A stretch of 64,000 bases of DNA from Reticulitermes speratus (taxonomy: Eukaryota > Arthropoda > Insecta > Blattodea > Rhinotermitidae): NCBI GenBank assembly GCA_021186555.1, contig JAJKFL010000042.1:48554980-48618979 (forward strand), given 5' to 3'. Made by a program: the position numbers and the translations under genes. Each line of letters starts with the position of its first letter. Within the stretch, counting starts at the first letter, position 1. A model generated the notes under the pieces. It did no database searches, had not been told where the DNA came from, and worked only from the letters and a program-made list of their open reading frames with translations. Of the stretch, positions 30,885 through 41,738 are shown one piece after another.

Positions 30885-31385
30885 TCTGTGTAAAGTGACG
30901 AAGGGAAAAGTCCAAATATACGTCAGTGATATCTCAAACATGACTATGTTAATGAGCAGCCATGTTACGTACGTCAGGAAACCCGCAGAAGGCTACGGCA
31001 TCGCTGTTCACAATGACATGTTGTAACCGGGTGTGTGTAACGTTCCTTTGGCCACGTGACTAGGTCACAAGAGTTTCCACAAAGGGAATCCGGGTTCAAC
31101 ACCCCCCAAATTTCCAACTCTGCGTTCTGTGCCCTCTTTCTTCTCATTCCTCTACTTCTTATTCGCCAAACCCCCCCAGTCATCCTTGGCATCGGTTAAA
31201 GCGTCTATGTGTAGACGAGAGACAGAGAAAGGAACATGACTTTGTACAGTTGTATCAGGCTTCACTTTATGAAGGTGTATGGAGGGCAGTGAAGGTACAC
31301 AGCTCAAGATGAGTGGGCCGTCACGGTCAGGCCTTGTCGCTTTACTCACGGGGAGGGAAAAAAACAGTTCACAGTTTACCGGCAA

Positions 31386-31475
31386 AGAGACAAGACCTGA
31401 AGAAGGAGCCATACGCTTCTCCGAAACGTCTTTTACCCTTCGACACGGCGTAATATCCCAGAAGACTTGAACCTT
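31386..31475 (+). repeat. Module: hammerhead-like core plus 'gacacggcgtaatatccc'
   Basis: CTGAAGA, A, GGAG...CTCC stem II, GAA, ACGT, C, then 'ttttacccttcgacacgg' and 'cgtaatatcccagaagact'. This is one of the better-kept single (non-foldback) copies of the module seen at 5515, 13605, 32360, 43195 and 52325. Confidence 0.45.
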
Positions 31476-31497
31476 CATCAACACCGCCGTGGTCAGG

Positions 31498-31702
31498 TAA
31501 AAGGTAAAGTTCTCCCTAGAACAGGCCACAAAGGCCCTGAGGGGGAGTAGAGGTATAGCTCTACTCTTTCTTTAACCTCGACTCTAGATGGGGTGGGTGG
31601 TCAACGCCACGCCCCGGCCGCTTTACCCCCGGGAATGACCCGGTACCCATTGTACAGGAGGCTGGGTAGGCCCCAGGGCGGGTCTGGACGGGTGCTGAGG
31701 AT
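31498..31702 (-). mobile_element. SINE family A, 5'-truncated, minus strand
   Basis: Read on the minus strand it runs from 'cagcacccgtccagacccgc' to the tail 'tttaccttttacc'. The tRNA-like head is missing. It directly follows the module at 31386-31475. Confidence 0.85.
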
Positions 31703-31732
31703 CTCGAAAGTCGCAGAAAGAATGTCATTAAG

Positions 31733-31998
31733 TATCGGGATAGCTCAGTATGTACAGTGACTAGGCTACCGATTGTACGGTCCGGGGTTTGAATCCTGAC
31801 AGGGTAAGAGATTTCCTGTGCTCTAAAAACGTCCAGACCGTCTGAGGCCCAGCCACCCTCCTTTTTAATGCGTACCGGGGTCGTTCCTCAAGGGTGCAGC
31901 GATCGAGATGTGCAGTTGGCCATTCGCCTCCACCCAGTGACAAGGTTAGGCTGCAAGCTGTAGCTGTAGCTGTAGCTGTAGCTGTAGCTGTAGCTGTA
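31733..31998 (+). mobile_element. tRNA-derived SINE, family E, with (TGTAGC)n tail
   Basis: Head: 'gggatagctcagtatgtaca' and 'ggtccggggtttgaatcctg', a tRNA-like layout related to family A. The body is shorter and ends in about seven TGTAGC units (31956-31998) instead of TTTACC. Confidence 0.8.
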
Positions 31999-31999
31999 T

Positions 32000-32640
32000 G
32001 CCTTCAGGCGGGCACACAGACAAGTTCACCTTCGACATTCTTTTTCTAAACTCTAGTACTCTGCAAACAGGAAAGAAGCCAGATCACTGTACAAAAAACC
32101 TTTACAGTTTTGAGAAGCTAAAAAAACGCACTCCAGGAGGGGGGGGGGGGGGGGGAAGGGGAGAACAGAAAAAAAAAAGAACACGATCCATAAGGCAGGA
32201 CGTCAGGTACTGACTGTCAGATCTTCAGACGTTGACTTTTGAGAGGTTGCAGAGTCTAACCTTGGTTTTTGTAAGCAGCAGTCTGGCTTGGTCATTCATG
32301 AATACCCTGTCACAGGCCCGTCAACAACCCTGAGCGCAACATCGGTACTGACTCACGTACCATTTTCTACCGACGTTTCGGAGGAATATACTCCTTTCTA
32401 TCTTCAAGGTAAAAGATACCTCAAATCTCGCATTAATTTTCAACTTCTTCATCCTTCCAGCTCAAGTGACGGGAGCTACAAGCCATGTCAGATGTTCAGA
32501 ACTTTCAAAACCCATCGTATTATGTAGTTCCGTATCACCCTATGACTGTATGACGCACTACATACGTTGATGTACAGCACTCGCTGACAGCCTATTTACA
32601 CATTACTTTCAATGTAATTACCATTTATTTACGTCTTTTC
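32000..32640. other. Interval with a long G run and a module copy
   Basis: A 17-base G run lies at 32139-32155. At 32367-32410 (minus) a hammerhead-like half has TACC/GGTA stem I, TTGAAGA in place of CTGAAGA, and CGAAACGTC. No gene recognised. Confidence 0.4.
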
Positions 32641-32945
32641 GGGGCACGCGGTGGCGCAGTTGGTTGAGGCACTGCGCTACAAGCCGGAAGGTCGCGGGTT
32701 CGATTCCCGATGGTGCCAATGGAATTTTTTATTGACATAATCCTTCCGGCCGCACTATGGCCCTGGGGTCGACTGGGCCTCTAACATAAATGAGTACCAG
32801 GAATATTTCCTGGGGGGTAAAGGCGGCCTATGCGTAGGGCTAACAACCTTACCTCCTTCATGTGCAGATTGTCTAGAAATTTGGGAGCCTGAACCTCCTG
32901 GAACCCTAAAGGCTTGTCCAGGCCTGTAATGGGATTGCTTTACAT
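32641..32945 (+). mobile_element. tRNA-derived SINE, family D (best copy)
   Basis: A-box 'ggtggcgcagttggttgagg' and B-box 'ggtcgcgggttcgattcccg' are intact. Body: 'ttccggccgcactatggccc', 'ggaatatttcctgggggg', 'cctgtaatgggattgcttta'. No clear target duplication was found. Confidence 0.88.
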
Positions 32946-33234
32946 TTTTCAACTTTACTTCTTAAGCCATATTCTCAACTTTCTGTTTCTCTCTGAAGCC
33001 ACCCGAGCCACGACGTAAGAAGTCCCATATGTGCCCCTTCTGTTGCATTTCATTTTCTTCCCCTAGTAACTCACCTTTCACTTCAGGAACGTTAAACTTT
33101 AATTCAGAACTCACTTTCTAAGGTGTTGACGTCCGAAGCTTCACGAAACTACAGACGCAATACAGTACAAACACGAGTTTTCCATTTTAAGGCGTGGTGT
33201 TATGATACAATAGTTTGAGTTCTGATTTTAGGGC

Positions 33235-33930
33235 TACAATTTCCAGAACAGGGTGCTGAGGAAGATATTTGGGCATAACGATGAGGATGTACTGGAGACT
33301 GGAGAAAATTGCATAATGAGGGGTTTCATAATTTGTACTCACCAAATATTGTTGGCCGCGATAGCTCAGTCGGTATAGCGACTCGCTACGGGCTGGACGG
33401 TCCGGGGATCGAATCCCGGTGGGGGCGAGATTTTTCGCAGCCGTCCAGACCGACCCTGGGGCCTACCCAGCCTCCTATACAATGGGTACCGGGTCTCTTT
33501 CCTGGGGGTAAAGCGGCCGGGGCGTGGCGTTGACCACCCACCCCATCTAGTGCCAGGGTTAAAGAAAGAGTAGAGCTATACCTCTACTCCCCCTCTGGGT
33601 CTTCATGGCCTGTCTAGGGAGAACTTTACCTTTACCTTTAACTTTACCAATGAACCAAGGAGAATGAGATGGGCGGGGCATGTGGCACGTATGGGGGAGA
33701 GAAATGCGTAATTTTAGTGAGAAACCCTGAGGGAAAGACCTAAAACGTCAACGGGACGAGACAGTAATGGATCGTAAACAAATAGGAAGTGGATTGGATT
33801 AATCTGCCTCAGAATAAGGACAAGTAGCGTGATCTTCTGGAGACGGTAATGATCCTTCGGGTTCCGTAAAATGCGAGGAATGTATTGATTAGCTGAGGAA
33901 CTATTAGCTTCTCAAGGAAGGACTCTGCTC
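33235..33930 (+). mobile_element. LINE 3' region relic with a SINE inside
   Basis: 33235-33350 reads approximately as the LQNRVLRKIFG ... LHNEG region. 33660-33800 as RRMRWAGHVARMGERNA, then a decayed GRPRRRW-like part. 33845-33930 is the 3' UTR ('gggttccgtaaaatgcgagg', 'ggaactattagcttctcaag'). The SINE at 33354-33646 splits it. Several frame breaks; not functional. Confidence 0.7.
33354..33646 (+). mobile_element. SINE family A, full length, inside LINE
   Basis: 'gatagctcagtcggtatagc' and 'ggtccggggatcgaatcccg' are the best-preserved A and B boxes of this family in the window. It ends in 'tttacctttacctttaact'. It sits at the same position of the LINE as the copy at 1896-2184. Confidence 0.9.
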
Positions 33931-34243
33931 CATGTGGTTAGTTCTGAATACAAGATGTGGACAGCCCTGTAATATACACTGTGCGATAAAACACTGAACG
34001 TAAATTTGAACAGCCAAACAATAACATGACCGAGGGGCTGTAACAATATTGACCCCTCTCTCCAATTTCCGATAGGGCCAGTGCGGGGACATTCCCTTTA
34101 CATCGCTGTGTAGACTGCGTCACTATCCAAACCGCCTCTGGGGGCCCATCTATCCGCCTCTATCTAGGGACAAGGCTAAGAATGAATGGAGCCATACTTC
34201 AACTCACTGCTTCGTGTGTTTTCATCGTGTTGTGCCTAATGAA

Positions 34244-35280
34244 CCCTTTAAAGACGAAGGGTAAACTTTTTATTTAAATGCCCAGCTCGTACCGCGCAGT
34301 AAACACACTCCGTCTCAGTTATACAAACCAGTCAGTTAATGTTGTACAGTGAAATAATCGCTGTTTGTTCTGAGATCCACACAAAACACATAAATACAGT
34401 CCGTACCGCGCAGTAAACACACTCCGTCTCAGTTATACAAACCAGTCAGTTAATGTTGTACAGTGAAATAATCGCTGTTTGTTCTGAGATCCACACAAAA
34501 CACATAAATACAGTCCGTACCGCGCAGTAAACACACTCCGTCTCAGTTATACAAACCAGTCAGTTAATGTTGTACAGTGAAATAATCGCTGTTTGTTCTG
34601 AGATCCACACAAAACACATAAATACAGTCCGTACCGCGCAGTAAACACACTCCGTCTCAGTTATACAAACCAGTCAGTTAATGTTGTGCAGTGAAATAAT
34701 CGCTGTTTGTTCTGAGATCCACACAAAACACATAAATACAGTCCGTACCGCGCAGTAAACACACTCCGTCTCAGTTATACAAACCAGTCAGTTAATGTTG
34801 TACAGTGAAATAATCGCTGTTTGTTCTGAGATCCACACAAAACACATAAATACAGTCCGTACCGCGCAGTAAACACACTCCGTCTCAGTTATACAAACCA
34901 GTCAGTTAAAGCTGTACAGTGAAATAATCGCTGTTTGTTCTGAGATCCACACAAAACACATAAATACAGTCCGTACCGCGCAGTAAACACACTCCGTCTC
35001 AGTTATACAAACCAGTCAGTTAATGCTGTACAGTGAAATAATCGCTGTTTGTTCTGAGATCCACACAAAACACATAAATACAGTCCGTACCGCGCAGTAA
35101 ACACACTCCGTCTCAGTTATACAAACCAGTCAGTTAATGCTGTACAGTGAAATAATCGCTGTTTGTTCTCAGATCCACACAAAACACATAAATACACTGT
35201 GTGGGCAGAACGTGGAACTGTTGAATGTTAAACATGGCGGTACGTATAGTTACCACTGGGCTCTAGATGGTTGAACAGTG
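34244..35280 (-). mobile_element. piggyBac-like MITE with 8-unit 114-bp array, minus
   Basis: One end is CCCTTTAAAGACGAAGGG at 34244, the other end 'taccactgggctctagatgg' near 35270, a decayed form of the CCACTGGGCTTTAAAGGG end. Between lie about eight 114-bp units in inverse orientation to those at 21.8 kb. Flanks resemble TTAA only loosely. Confidence 0.75.
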
Positions 35281-35289
35281 AAACGTTAT

Positions 35290-36265
35290 GCCAGTGTTGT
35301 GCGCCTTTTAAAAATTTGCAGCACGAATTTCGTGCAACACAAATTTAAAAATCGAGTTTGTACCTCTCAGTAAACACTCATTACATTACAATATGCCGTG
35401 TCGGTATATAACTGCTGTTTATTGTGTGAATTATACGAAACATAAATACGGTGGGGAAAATGCAGAGTTCTTAGTGTTAGGGCATGTAGTAAAAACAGTT
35501 GTTAAATTGCTTTGAAGTGTTAGCTGATGGATTTAGGTAGGTAGAAGATGTTAAAGTAAAGTTTAAGTGTGACACACGTTGGGCGTAAGTGCAGTTGTGT
35601 GTTTTGCATGCGAGCTGGTTCTGTTTTTGGCCACCTAACAAATGACAAGTAGACAGTGATAGATGCAGTGATGCTCATGTTTGGTTTCTCTGAGAGCTTC
35701 GCCCTAACGTAAGGGACCTTACCCACGCTGTCAAGGTCAAAGCTTTGACCGTGAGTCGACAGTATCACCAACGACGTCCGTTTTTTTAACCGCAGGATCA
35801 GACCCCTGTGCATTGAAATTAAGAGGCAGCACGTTCCTTCGAAACGTCGGTAACTGTCTAGCATTGTACGCGGTGTCACGTTCCAAACGACAGTCATATT
35901 TTATCACGTATCGTGTGACGTGTTACCATTCTGTGCATATATCTACCAGCTGTACATGTGCTGTAGCATTAATGGGTTGGCAGTTGTGTGGAGTTGCCCG
36001 TATGCTGCGTTACAATTTTAGTGGTATAATTAGTTACCAATTTTGTCACAAAGTTAATTCATTTCAGTGTCGGTGTTCCTCCCTACTTTACCAATATGTA
36101 CGTCAACCACGACTGTTAAAGCCAAGTGCAAGTATTTCGGTAGAGATTCTGGATTTTATTCGAATACTCCTTGCCATTATTTTTATAGTTTTATAGTTTT
36201 TGGTTTCTAAATTTGGGTGGTATTATTTATTTTTTTTAAGTTGTACGTAATTGTGTAATACAATA
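35290..36265. other. Unassigned interval with diverged 114-bp relics
   Basis: 35350-35470 contains a strongly changed 114-bp unit ('aactgctgtttattgtgtga', 'aaacataaatacggtgg'). A module copy with 'cgaaacgtcggtaactg' lies at about 35845. A 127-residue frame at 35813-36196 has no recognisable domain and begins inside that module, so it is not called a gene. Confidence 0.35.
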
Positions 36266-36269
36266 CAGT

Positions 36270-36378
36270 AGGCAGCCTCCTGTACAATGGGTACCGGGTC
36301 ACGATCCTGGGGGTAAAGCGGCCGGGGCGTAGAGTTCACCACCCACCCTCATATAGTGCCAGACTTAAAGAAAGAGTA
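36270..36378 (+). repeat. SINE family A fragment
   Basis: 'cagcctcctgtacaatgggt', 'gggtaaagcggccggggcg' and 'cttaaagaaagagtatttgg' are body sequence; both the head and the tail are missing. Confidence 0.8.
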
Positions 36379-36596
36379 TTTGGAAGTTAAGCTTCAGTCG
36401 GTATTGCAGGGTCCACATTTACTTAGGATGTTGTAACTTGCCTGTAGATAGCAGCACTCCTCAGTGTGTATTGTTCTTCCAGTACCTTACATAATGCAGT
36501 CGCGTTATTCAGGTTGGGTGTTTTTGTGACAACTTTTGTTTTCGATTATTTCAATTTTTGTTATCACAGTAAGCACTTTTACATGCACTGTTTATC

Positions 36597-36633
36597 TACA
36601 TGTTTCGGCCGCGTACGTCAGCCATCATCAGGC
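36597..36633 (-). ncRNA. Hammerhead-like module with CTGATGA core
   Basis: Minus strand: CTGATGA (the commonest hammerhead core form), T, GGCT...GGCC stem II, GAA, ACATGT palindrome, A. Stem I does not pair here, so it is probably inactive. It is a solitary copy within AT-rich sequence. Confidence 0.35.
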
Positions 36634-36928
36634 AGAAGTTACATCATAAAATGAAAATATATGTTCAGGTACAGGAATTTGTTTTCTGTGGAGGCACTAA
36701 TAAAAGTACAGTGCCGTGCAAAATAAACTGTTTTGTTAATAATTTTATGCCCCCATTCAGTACCTACAGCCATAACAATTGACGTTTCAAACGCGTTCTA
36801 TCCCAGTTTACTAACAAAATTCTAACTGCAATCAAAACTTTATATTATATATATATACCGTACATTTTAATAATAAATTAATTATTTTATTGCAACAAAT
36901 GCACTACACTATATTAGTGTTTACTTGT

Positions 36929-36969
36929 CCCTACATATGTTTCGGCACTCCTTGTGCCATCCTCAGGGG
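36929..36969 (-). ncRNA. Hammerhead-like module (left arm)
   Basis: Minus strand: CCC, CTGAGGA (G at the freely variable core position), T, GGCAC-AAGGA-GTGCC (5-bp stem II), GAA, ACATATGT, A, GGG. Confidence 0.5.
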
Positions 36970-37062
36970 TGTCGTCGAGAGTTCACAGTTTTCAAATGCA
37001 AAGTGAATTTATGTTCTGAAAGTGAATTCGATGTATTTGAAAACTGTGAACTCCCAACGACA

Positions 37063-37103
37063 CCCCTGAAGATGGCACTATAAGTGCCGAAACATATGTA
37101 GGG
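37063..37103 (+). ncRNA. Hammerhead-like module (right arm)
   Basis: CCC, CTGAAGA, T, GGCAC-TATAA-GTGCC stem II, GAA, ACATATGT, A, GGG. Stem II loop differs from the partner (TATAA against AAGGA) while the stem is identical, as expected if the helix is what is kept. Confidence 0.52.
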
Positions 37104-37370
37104 ACAAGAAAACACTAAAATAGTGTAGTGCATTTGTTGGAATAAAATAATTAATTCAATCAAAACGTTTAACGGCGAAACAAACGCACAGCAAATCGAT
37201 GTTGCCATATTTCTCTACAACACTGTCAGCTCAACCAGCATCATGCATGATTATATTTCTAATCACTGCATTCGTCAAGGCTCCCAGCTGCTCTCAAGTG
37301 ATTTGTCTTTCATTGTTTTGGTTGCCACGGCTACAGATGACGTCTCTACATACTTATGTGTCTGGCCATA

Positions 37371-37880
37371 CAGGGTATACACAAAAGAATGGTGCGGTTT
37401 CAATGGTGAATAAAGGGAAACCGCACCATTCTTTTGTGTATAACCTGTATATCCAAAATAATGTGTCTGGCCATACAGGGTATACACAAAAGAATGGCGC
37501 GGTTTCAATGGTGAATAAAGGGAAACCGCACCATTCTTTTGTGTATACCCTGTATATCCAAAATAATGTGTCTGGCCATACAGGGTATACACAAAACAAT
37601 GGTGCGGTTTCAATGGTGAATAAAGGGAAACCGCACCATTCTTTTGTGTATACCCTGTATATCCAAAATAATGTGTCTGGCCATACAGGGTATACACAAA
37701 AGAATGGCGCGGTTTCAATGGTGAATAAAGGGAAACCGCACCATTCTTTTGTGTATACCCTGTATATTCAAAATAATGTGTCTGGCCATACAGGGTATAC
37801 ACAACAGAATGGTGCAGTTTCAATGGTGAATAAAGGGAAACCGCACCATTCTTTTGTGTATATCCTGTATATCCAAAATA
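37371..37880. repeat. Hairpin element amplified into five 105-bp tandem units
   Basis: Units start at 37371, 37476, 37581, 37686 and 37791. Each holds one hairpin element with a changed centre ('caatggtgaataaaggg') plus the spacer 'atatccaaaataatgtgtct'. All five share the altered centre, so the array grew from one mutated copy together with its flank. Individual units differ by single bases (aagaatggcg, aacaatggtg). Confidence 0.92.
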
Positions 37881-37889
37881 AACAAGTAA

Positions 37890-38870
37890 ATTGTCTGAGA
37901 TCGTTTCAGACATTCAAGGCCTTTCAAAAACGTCGAAAAAGTAGCCGGACTGGTATTCAAATGCAGTCCAGTTCGCATACATTAAGCGAACAATGCTACA
38001 GCTGCACCTATGCACGTCACACAGCTATACATCGTCACATTGCCGAATTGAAGATAAAATTGAGGGAAACGAGTGTTACTGGCAGACGTTTTGACTGAAC
38101 CTTCGAGTTCCTTTGCGCTGTAATCTAGTAAAACGTTACGGACGTTTTGATGCATCCTGCTGCCCCTCAGATATGCTCTCTCCCGATAACAAAAGGAACA
38201 GTTTTCTCCGAAACGTCATATTCAGTTTTTCACGTTATTTTCACCCTGCATTTTGATTAAATCAGCAGTATTATAATCGCAGCCGAAACATGTAGTGTAA
38301 AAGTGTAACAGAAATACAAAAAGTGCATTTGTTGGTTACAATACTGCTAATTAAACCATATTCAGTATTCTTCACAACCACTGCCGCCAGAACCTCATAT
38401 TCCGCACCAGGACGGCAACTACTAGCTTCTCAATGACTCTGCTTCATACAGTCAGTCATTAACGACCAATATTGATGATGAAGTTAGCAACAAGCAGGCT
38501 TTTATGCAAATCAGTTGAAACAGCAGAGTCCTTTTCCACAAGCACGTTTGTAGCGCCACAAAGAGTGACGCGTCTTAAAGGAACAGAACACGACCTTGGA
38601 AACGGCACCATAAACGACAATGTATCGCTAGCGGTGGCGCGTCAGAGTTGCGGCGATCCTGGTAAAGGGAACAAACGACCGAGAGCGTTTGTAGCGCTTC
38701 AGTGTCTCGAGCGCTGCTACGTGGGAAACACGCCAATTGTAACTAATGGGTCACTACGTTGCGCTGCTATTTGTCGCGCCACAAACACGTTCGTGGGACG
38801 CAGCCAGGTCACATATGAAGTAACGTTCTTCGAAAACGTACGTGGGTAGTGACTTTTTCTGTCGCACGTT
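37890..38870. other. Unassigned interval
   Basis: A module half ('tttctccgaaacgtcatatt') is at about 38205 and another ('gccgaaacatgtagtg') at 38282. 38386-38460 resembles the LINE 3' UTR seen at 33845. A 125-residue frame at 38472-38849 shows no domain and low conservation clues. No gene is called. Confidence 0.35.
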
Positions 38871-38875
38871 TTATA

Positions 38876-40210
38876 CCCTTTGAAGCATAGCGGTAACCAT
38901 ACGTACCACCTCCTTTAACACTAAAAATTCTGCACGTTGTCCACACAGTGTATTTGTGTGGATCTCAGAACAAACAGCGATTATTTCACTGTACAGCATT
39001 AACTGACTGGTTTGTATAACTGAGACGGAGTGTGTTTACTGCGCGGTACGGACTGTATTTATGTACAATGTATATTAACACTTTAAAGCCCAGTGGTTAC
39101 TATATGTACCACCACGTTTAACATTCACAAATTCTACGTTCTACCCACACAGTGTATTTATGTGTTTTGTGTGGATCTCAGAACAAACAGCGATTATTTC
39201 ACTGTACAACATTAACTGACTGGTTTGTATAACTGAGACGAAGTGTGTTTACTGCGCGGTACGGACTGTATTTATGTGTTTTGTGTGGATCTTAGAACAA
39301 ACAGCGATTATTTCACTGTACAACATTAACTGACTGGTTTGTATAACTGAGACGGAGTGTGTTTACTGCGCGGTACGGACTGTATTTATGTGTTTTGTGT
39401 GGATCTCAGAACAAACAGCGATTATTTCACTGTACAGCATTAACTGACTGGTTTGTATAACTGAGACGGAGTGTGTTTACTGCGCGGTACGGACTGTATT
39501 TATGTGTTTTGTGTGGATCTCAGAACAAACAGCGATTATTTCACTGTACAGCATTAACTGACTGGTTTGTATAACTGAGACGGAGTGTGTTTACTGCGCG
39601 GTACGGACTGTATTTATGTGTTTTGTGTGGATCTCAGAACAAACAGCGATTATTTCACTGTACAGCATTAACTGACTGGTTTGTATAACTGAGACGGAGT
39701 GTGTTTACTGCGCGGTACGGACTGTATTTATGTGTTTTGTGTGGATCTCAGAACAAACAGCGATTATTTCACTGTACAGCATTAACTGACTGGTTTGTAT
39801 AACTGAGACGGAGTGTGTTTACTGCGCGGTACGGACTGTATTTATGTGTTTTGTGTGGATCTCAGAACAAACAGCGATTATTTCACTGTACAGCATTAAC
39901 TGACTGGTTTGTATAACTGAGACGGAGTGTGTTTACTGCGCGGTACGGACTGTATTTATGTGTTTTGTGTGGATCTCAGAACAAACAGCGATTATTTCAC
40001 TGTACAGCATTAACTGACTGGTTTGTATAACCGATATGTAGTGTGTTTACTGCGCGGTAAGAAATAAATTCTTATACAATTTACAGTTATACGTTTTGTG
40101 TGGATCCCAGAACAAAGAGCGATTATTTCTGTTAACAGCAGTGGCGGATTCGTCTTTGTAATACAGGCGTCGTATTTACTGCGACGTAGCAACTAAATTT
40201 TTAGACATTA
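38876..40210 (+). mobile_element. piggyBac-like MITE with 114-bp array, two left ends
   Basis: Left ends occur twice: 'ccctttgaagcatagcgg' at 38876 and 'cactttaaagcccagtgg' at about 39085, with one array unit between them. About nine units follow to 40060; the last is diverged ('accgatatgtagtgtgttta') and is followed by one or two strongly decayed units to 40210. This suggests one copy inserted into, or recombined with, another. Confidence 0.75.
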
Positions 40211-40799
40211 TTTAAATGAAATTCACGCTTCAAAAGGACGATGAACAATGCACGCAAATTTTTAAATCTCCGCGCGATATGTAACGGAACATGCTATAGC
40301 CTATATATAATCTGCTGAATGAAACTGTGACTTGGAAACGCGAATAAATTTGCATCGGTCATTCCCTTGCCTGCGGGAATTTCATTTTCAGCTAGGACCA
40401 CCATGCTATGTATTTTAAATTGTTTAATGAACCTTTCTGGATGCTGAACAAATATCCCCCGAAAGCTCCAGCTGTCTAGATGGCCGCTACAGGTAGAGCG
40501 GGGAGCATCACAACATAAACATTGTTTTGAAACAGAAACAACAGCTGCAGCATTTATCGTTTTGAAATGCTTTAAATGTTGCAATATTTCGTGGACGTCA
40601 CCAACAGCCTCTGACTAATACAAGTGCTGCGTTTCGTACAATCAGACGACCCTGCGCTGCTTACTGGCACATATCTGTTTGAGGTTACTGCCCCGTGGAA
40701 TTTGACACCGTGTAGTTTGGTAAATAGTTACCAAAATTTCAGAGGAAGTACCTCCATGTTTACAGCGCTTGTCTTTTTTCTGTCTACCTTTCTACGTCT

Positions 40800-40936
40800 G
40801 TTTATTAATTTGTCCAACTATCTTTCTATATATACATCTACCCATCTATGTCGGTATCTCTGTCTATCTGTATCTATCCATCCACCCACCCACCCATCTA
40901 TCTAGTTATCTATCTATCTATGTCGACCTGTGTCTG

Positions 40937-40983
<47 letters not shown>

Positions 40984-41330
40984 CTACCTATCTGTATCTT
41001 TCTATCTGTCCGTCTATCTATCTATCTTCTATCTACCTATCTGTCCATCTATCTATATCTACCTACTGTGTCTGTCTATGCATCTGTCTGTCTATCTATC
41101 TATCTACGTAATTATCTATCTGTCTATCTGTCTATGTTCTATCTACCTATCTGTCCATCTATCTATATCTACCTACTGTGTCTATGCATGTCTATCTATC
41201 TTCTATCTACCTATCTGTCCATCTATCTATATCTACCTACTGTGTCTATGCATCTGTCTATCTATCTATCTATCTTCTATCTACCTATCTGTCCATCTAT
41301 CTATATCTACCTACTGTGTCTATGCATCTG

Positions 41331-41366
<36 letters not shown>

Positions 41367-41462
41367 CTATCTACCTATCTGTCCATCTATCTATATCTAC
41401 CTACTGTGTCTGTCTATGCATCTGTCTATCTATCTATCTATCTATTTATCTATCTATCTAGA
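40800..41462. repeat. CTAT-type microsatellite with a higher-order unit
   Basis: (TCTA)n with interspersed CTGT and CCAT. From about 41020 on, a longer unit containing 'ttctatctacctatctgtcc' and 'tatctacctactgtgtct' repeats five times at variable spacing of about 75-125 bp. A CT/TA run lies at 40938-40983. Confidence 0.95.
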
Positions 41463-41738
41463 GTGGAAGTTCGTTTATCCGGCACGACAGGAATTGGGGG
41501 GAGGGGGGTGCAGTCTGACGACAGGTACAATGGTGACTCACAAAAAGCAGTTTTAATGTGGGCTACGATGAAATACAAAACACAACAAACAAAACACATT
41601 TACAAACACTGCAGACCAAACTTACAGCGCAGTGCTCGCTGCCTGCCTGGAAACAGATGGGTTAACTGCTGCTCGGGAAATTGGAATTATCGGGAAACAG
41701 AGAGAGCCGTGAAACGGGAAGTTGTGACTTTGGGGCGA

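Larger units (their letters stand above)
30444..30945. mobile_element. 500-bp foldback element
   Basis: The arms run from 'catgtgagatatcactgatg' on the left to its complement near 30940. Inner arm sequence includes 'gtaacaatccaaacgaac' against 'gttcatttggattgttac'. The loop (about 30595-30790) is AT-rich and has no open frame. Both arms hold a hammerhead-like module. Arms differ at many positions, so it is older than the 36.9-kb element. Confidence 0.8.
36877..37160. mobile_element. Young foldback element with two hammerhead-like modules
   Basis: Arms: 'caacaaatgcactacactat' on the left, complement on the right, continuing to 'gtgtttacttgtccctacat'. The inner loop arms 'gagttcacagttttcaaat' also pair. 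Total about 284 bp. Closely matching arms suggest recent activity. An internally deleted relative lies at 56140-56265. Confidence 0.88.
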
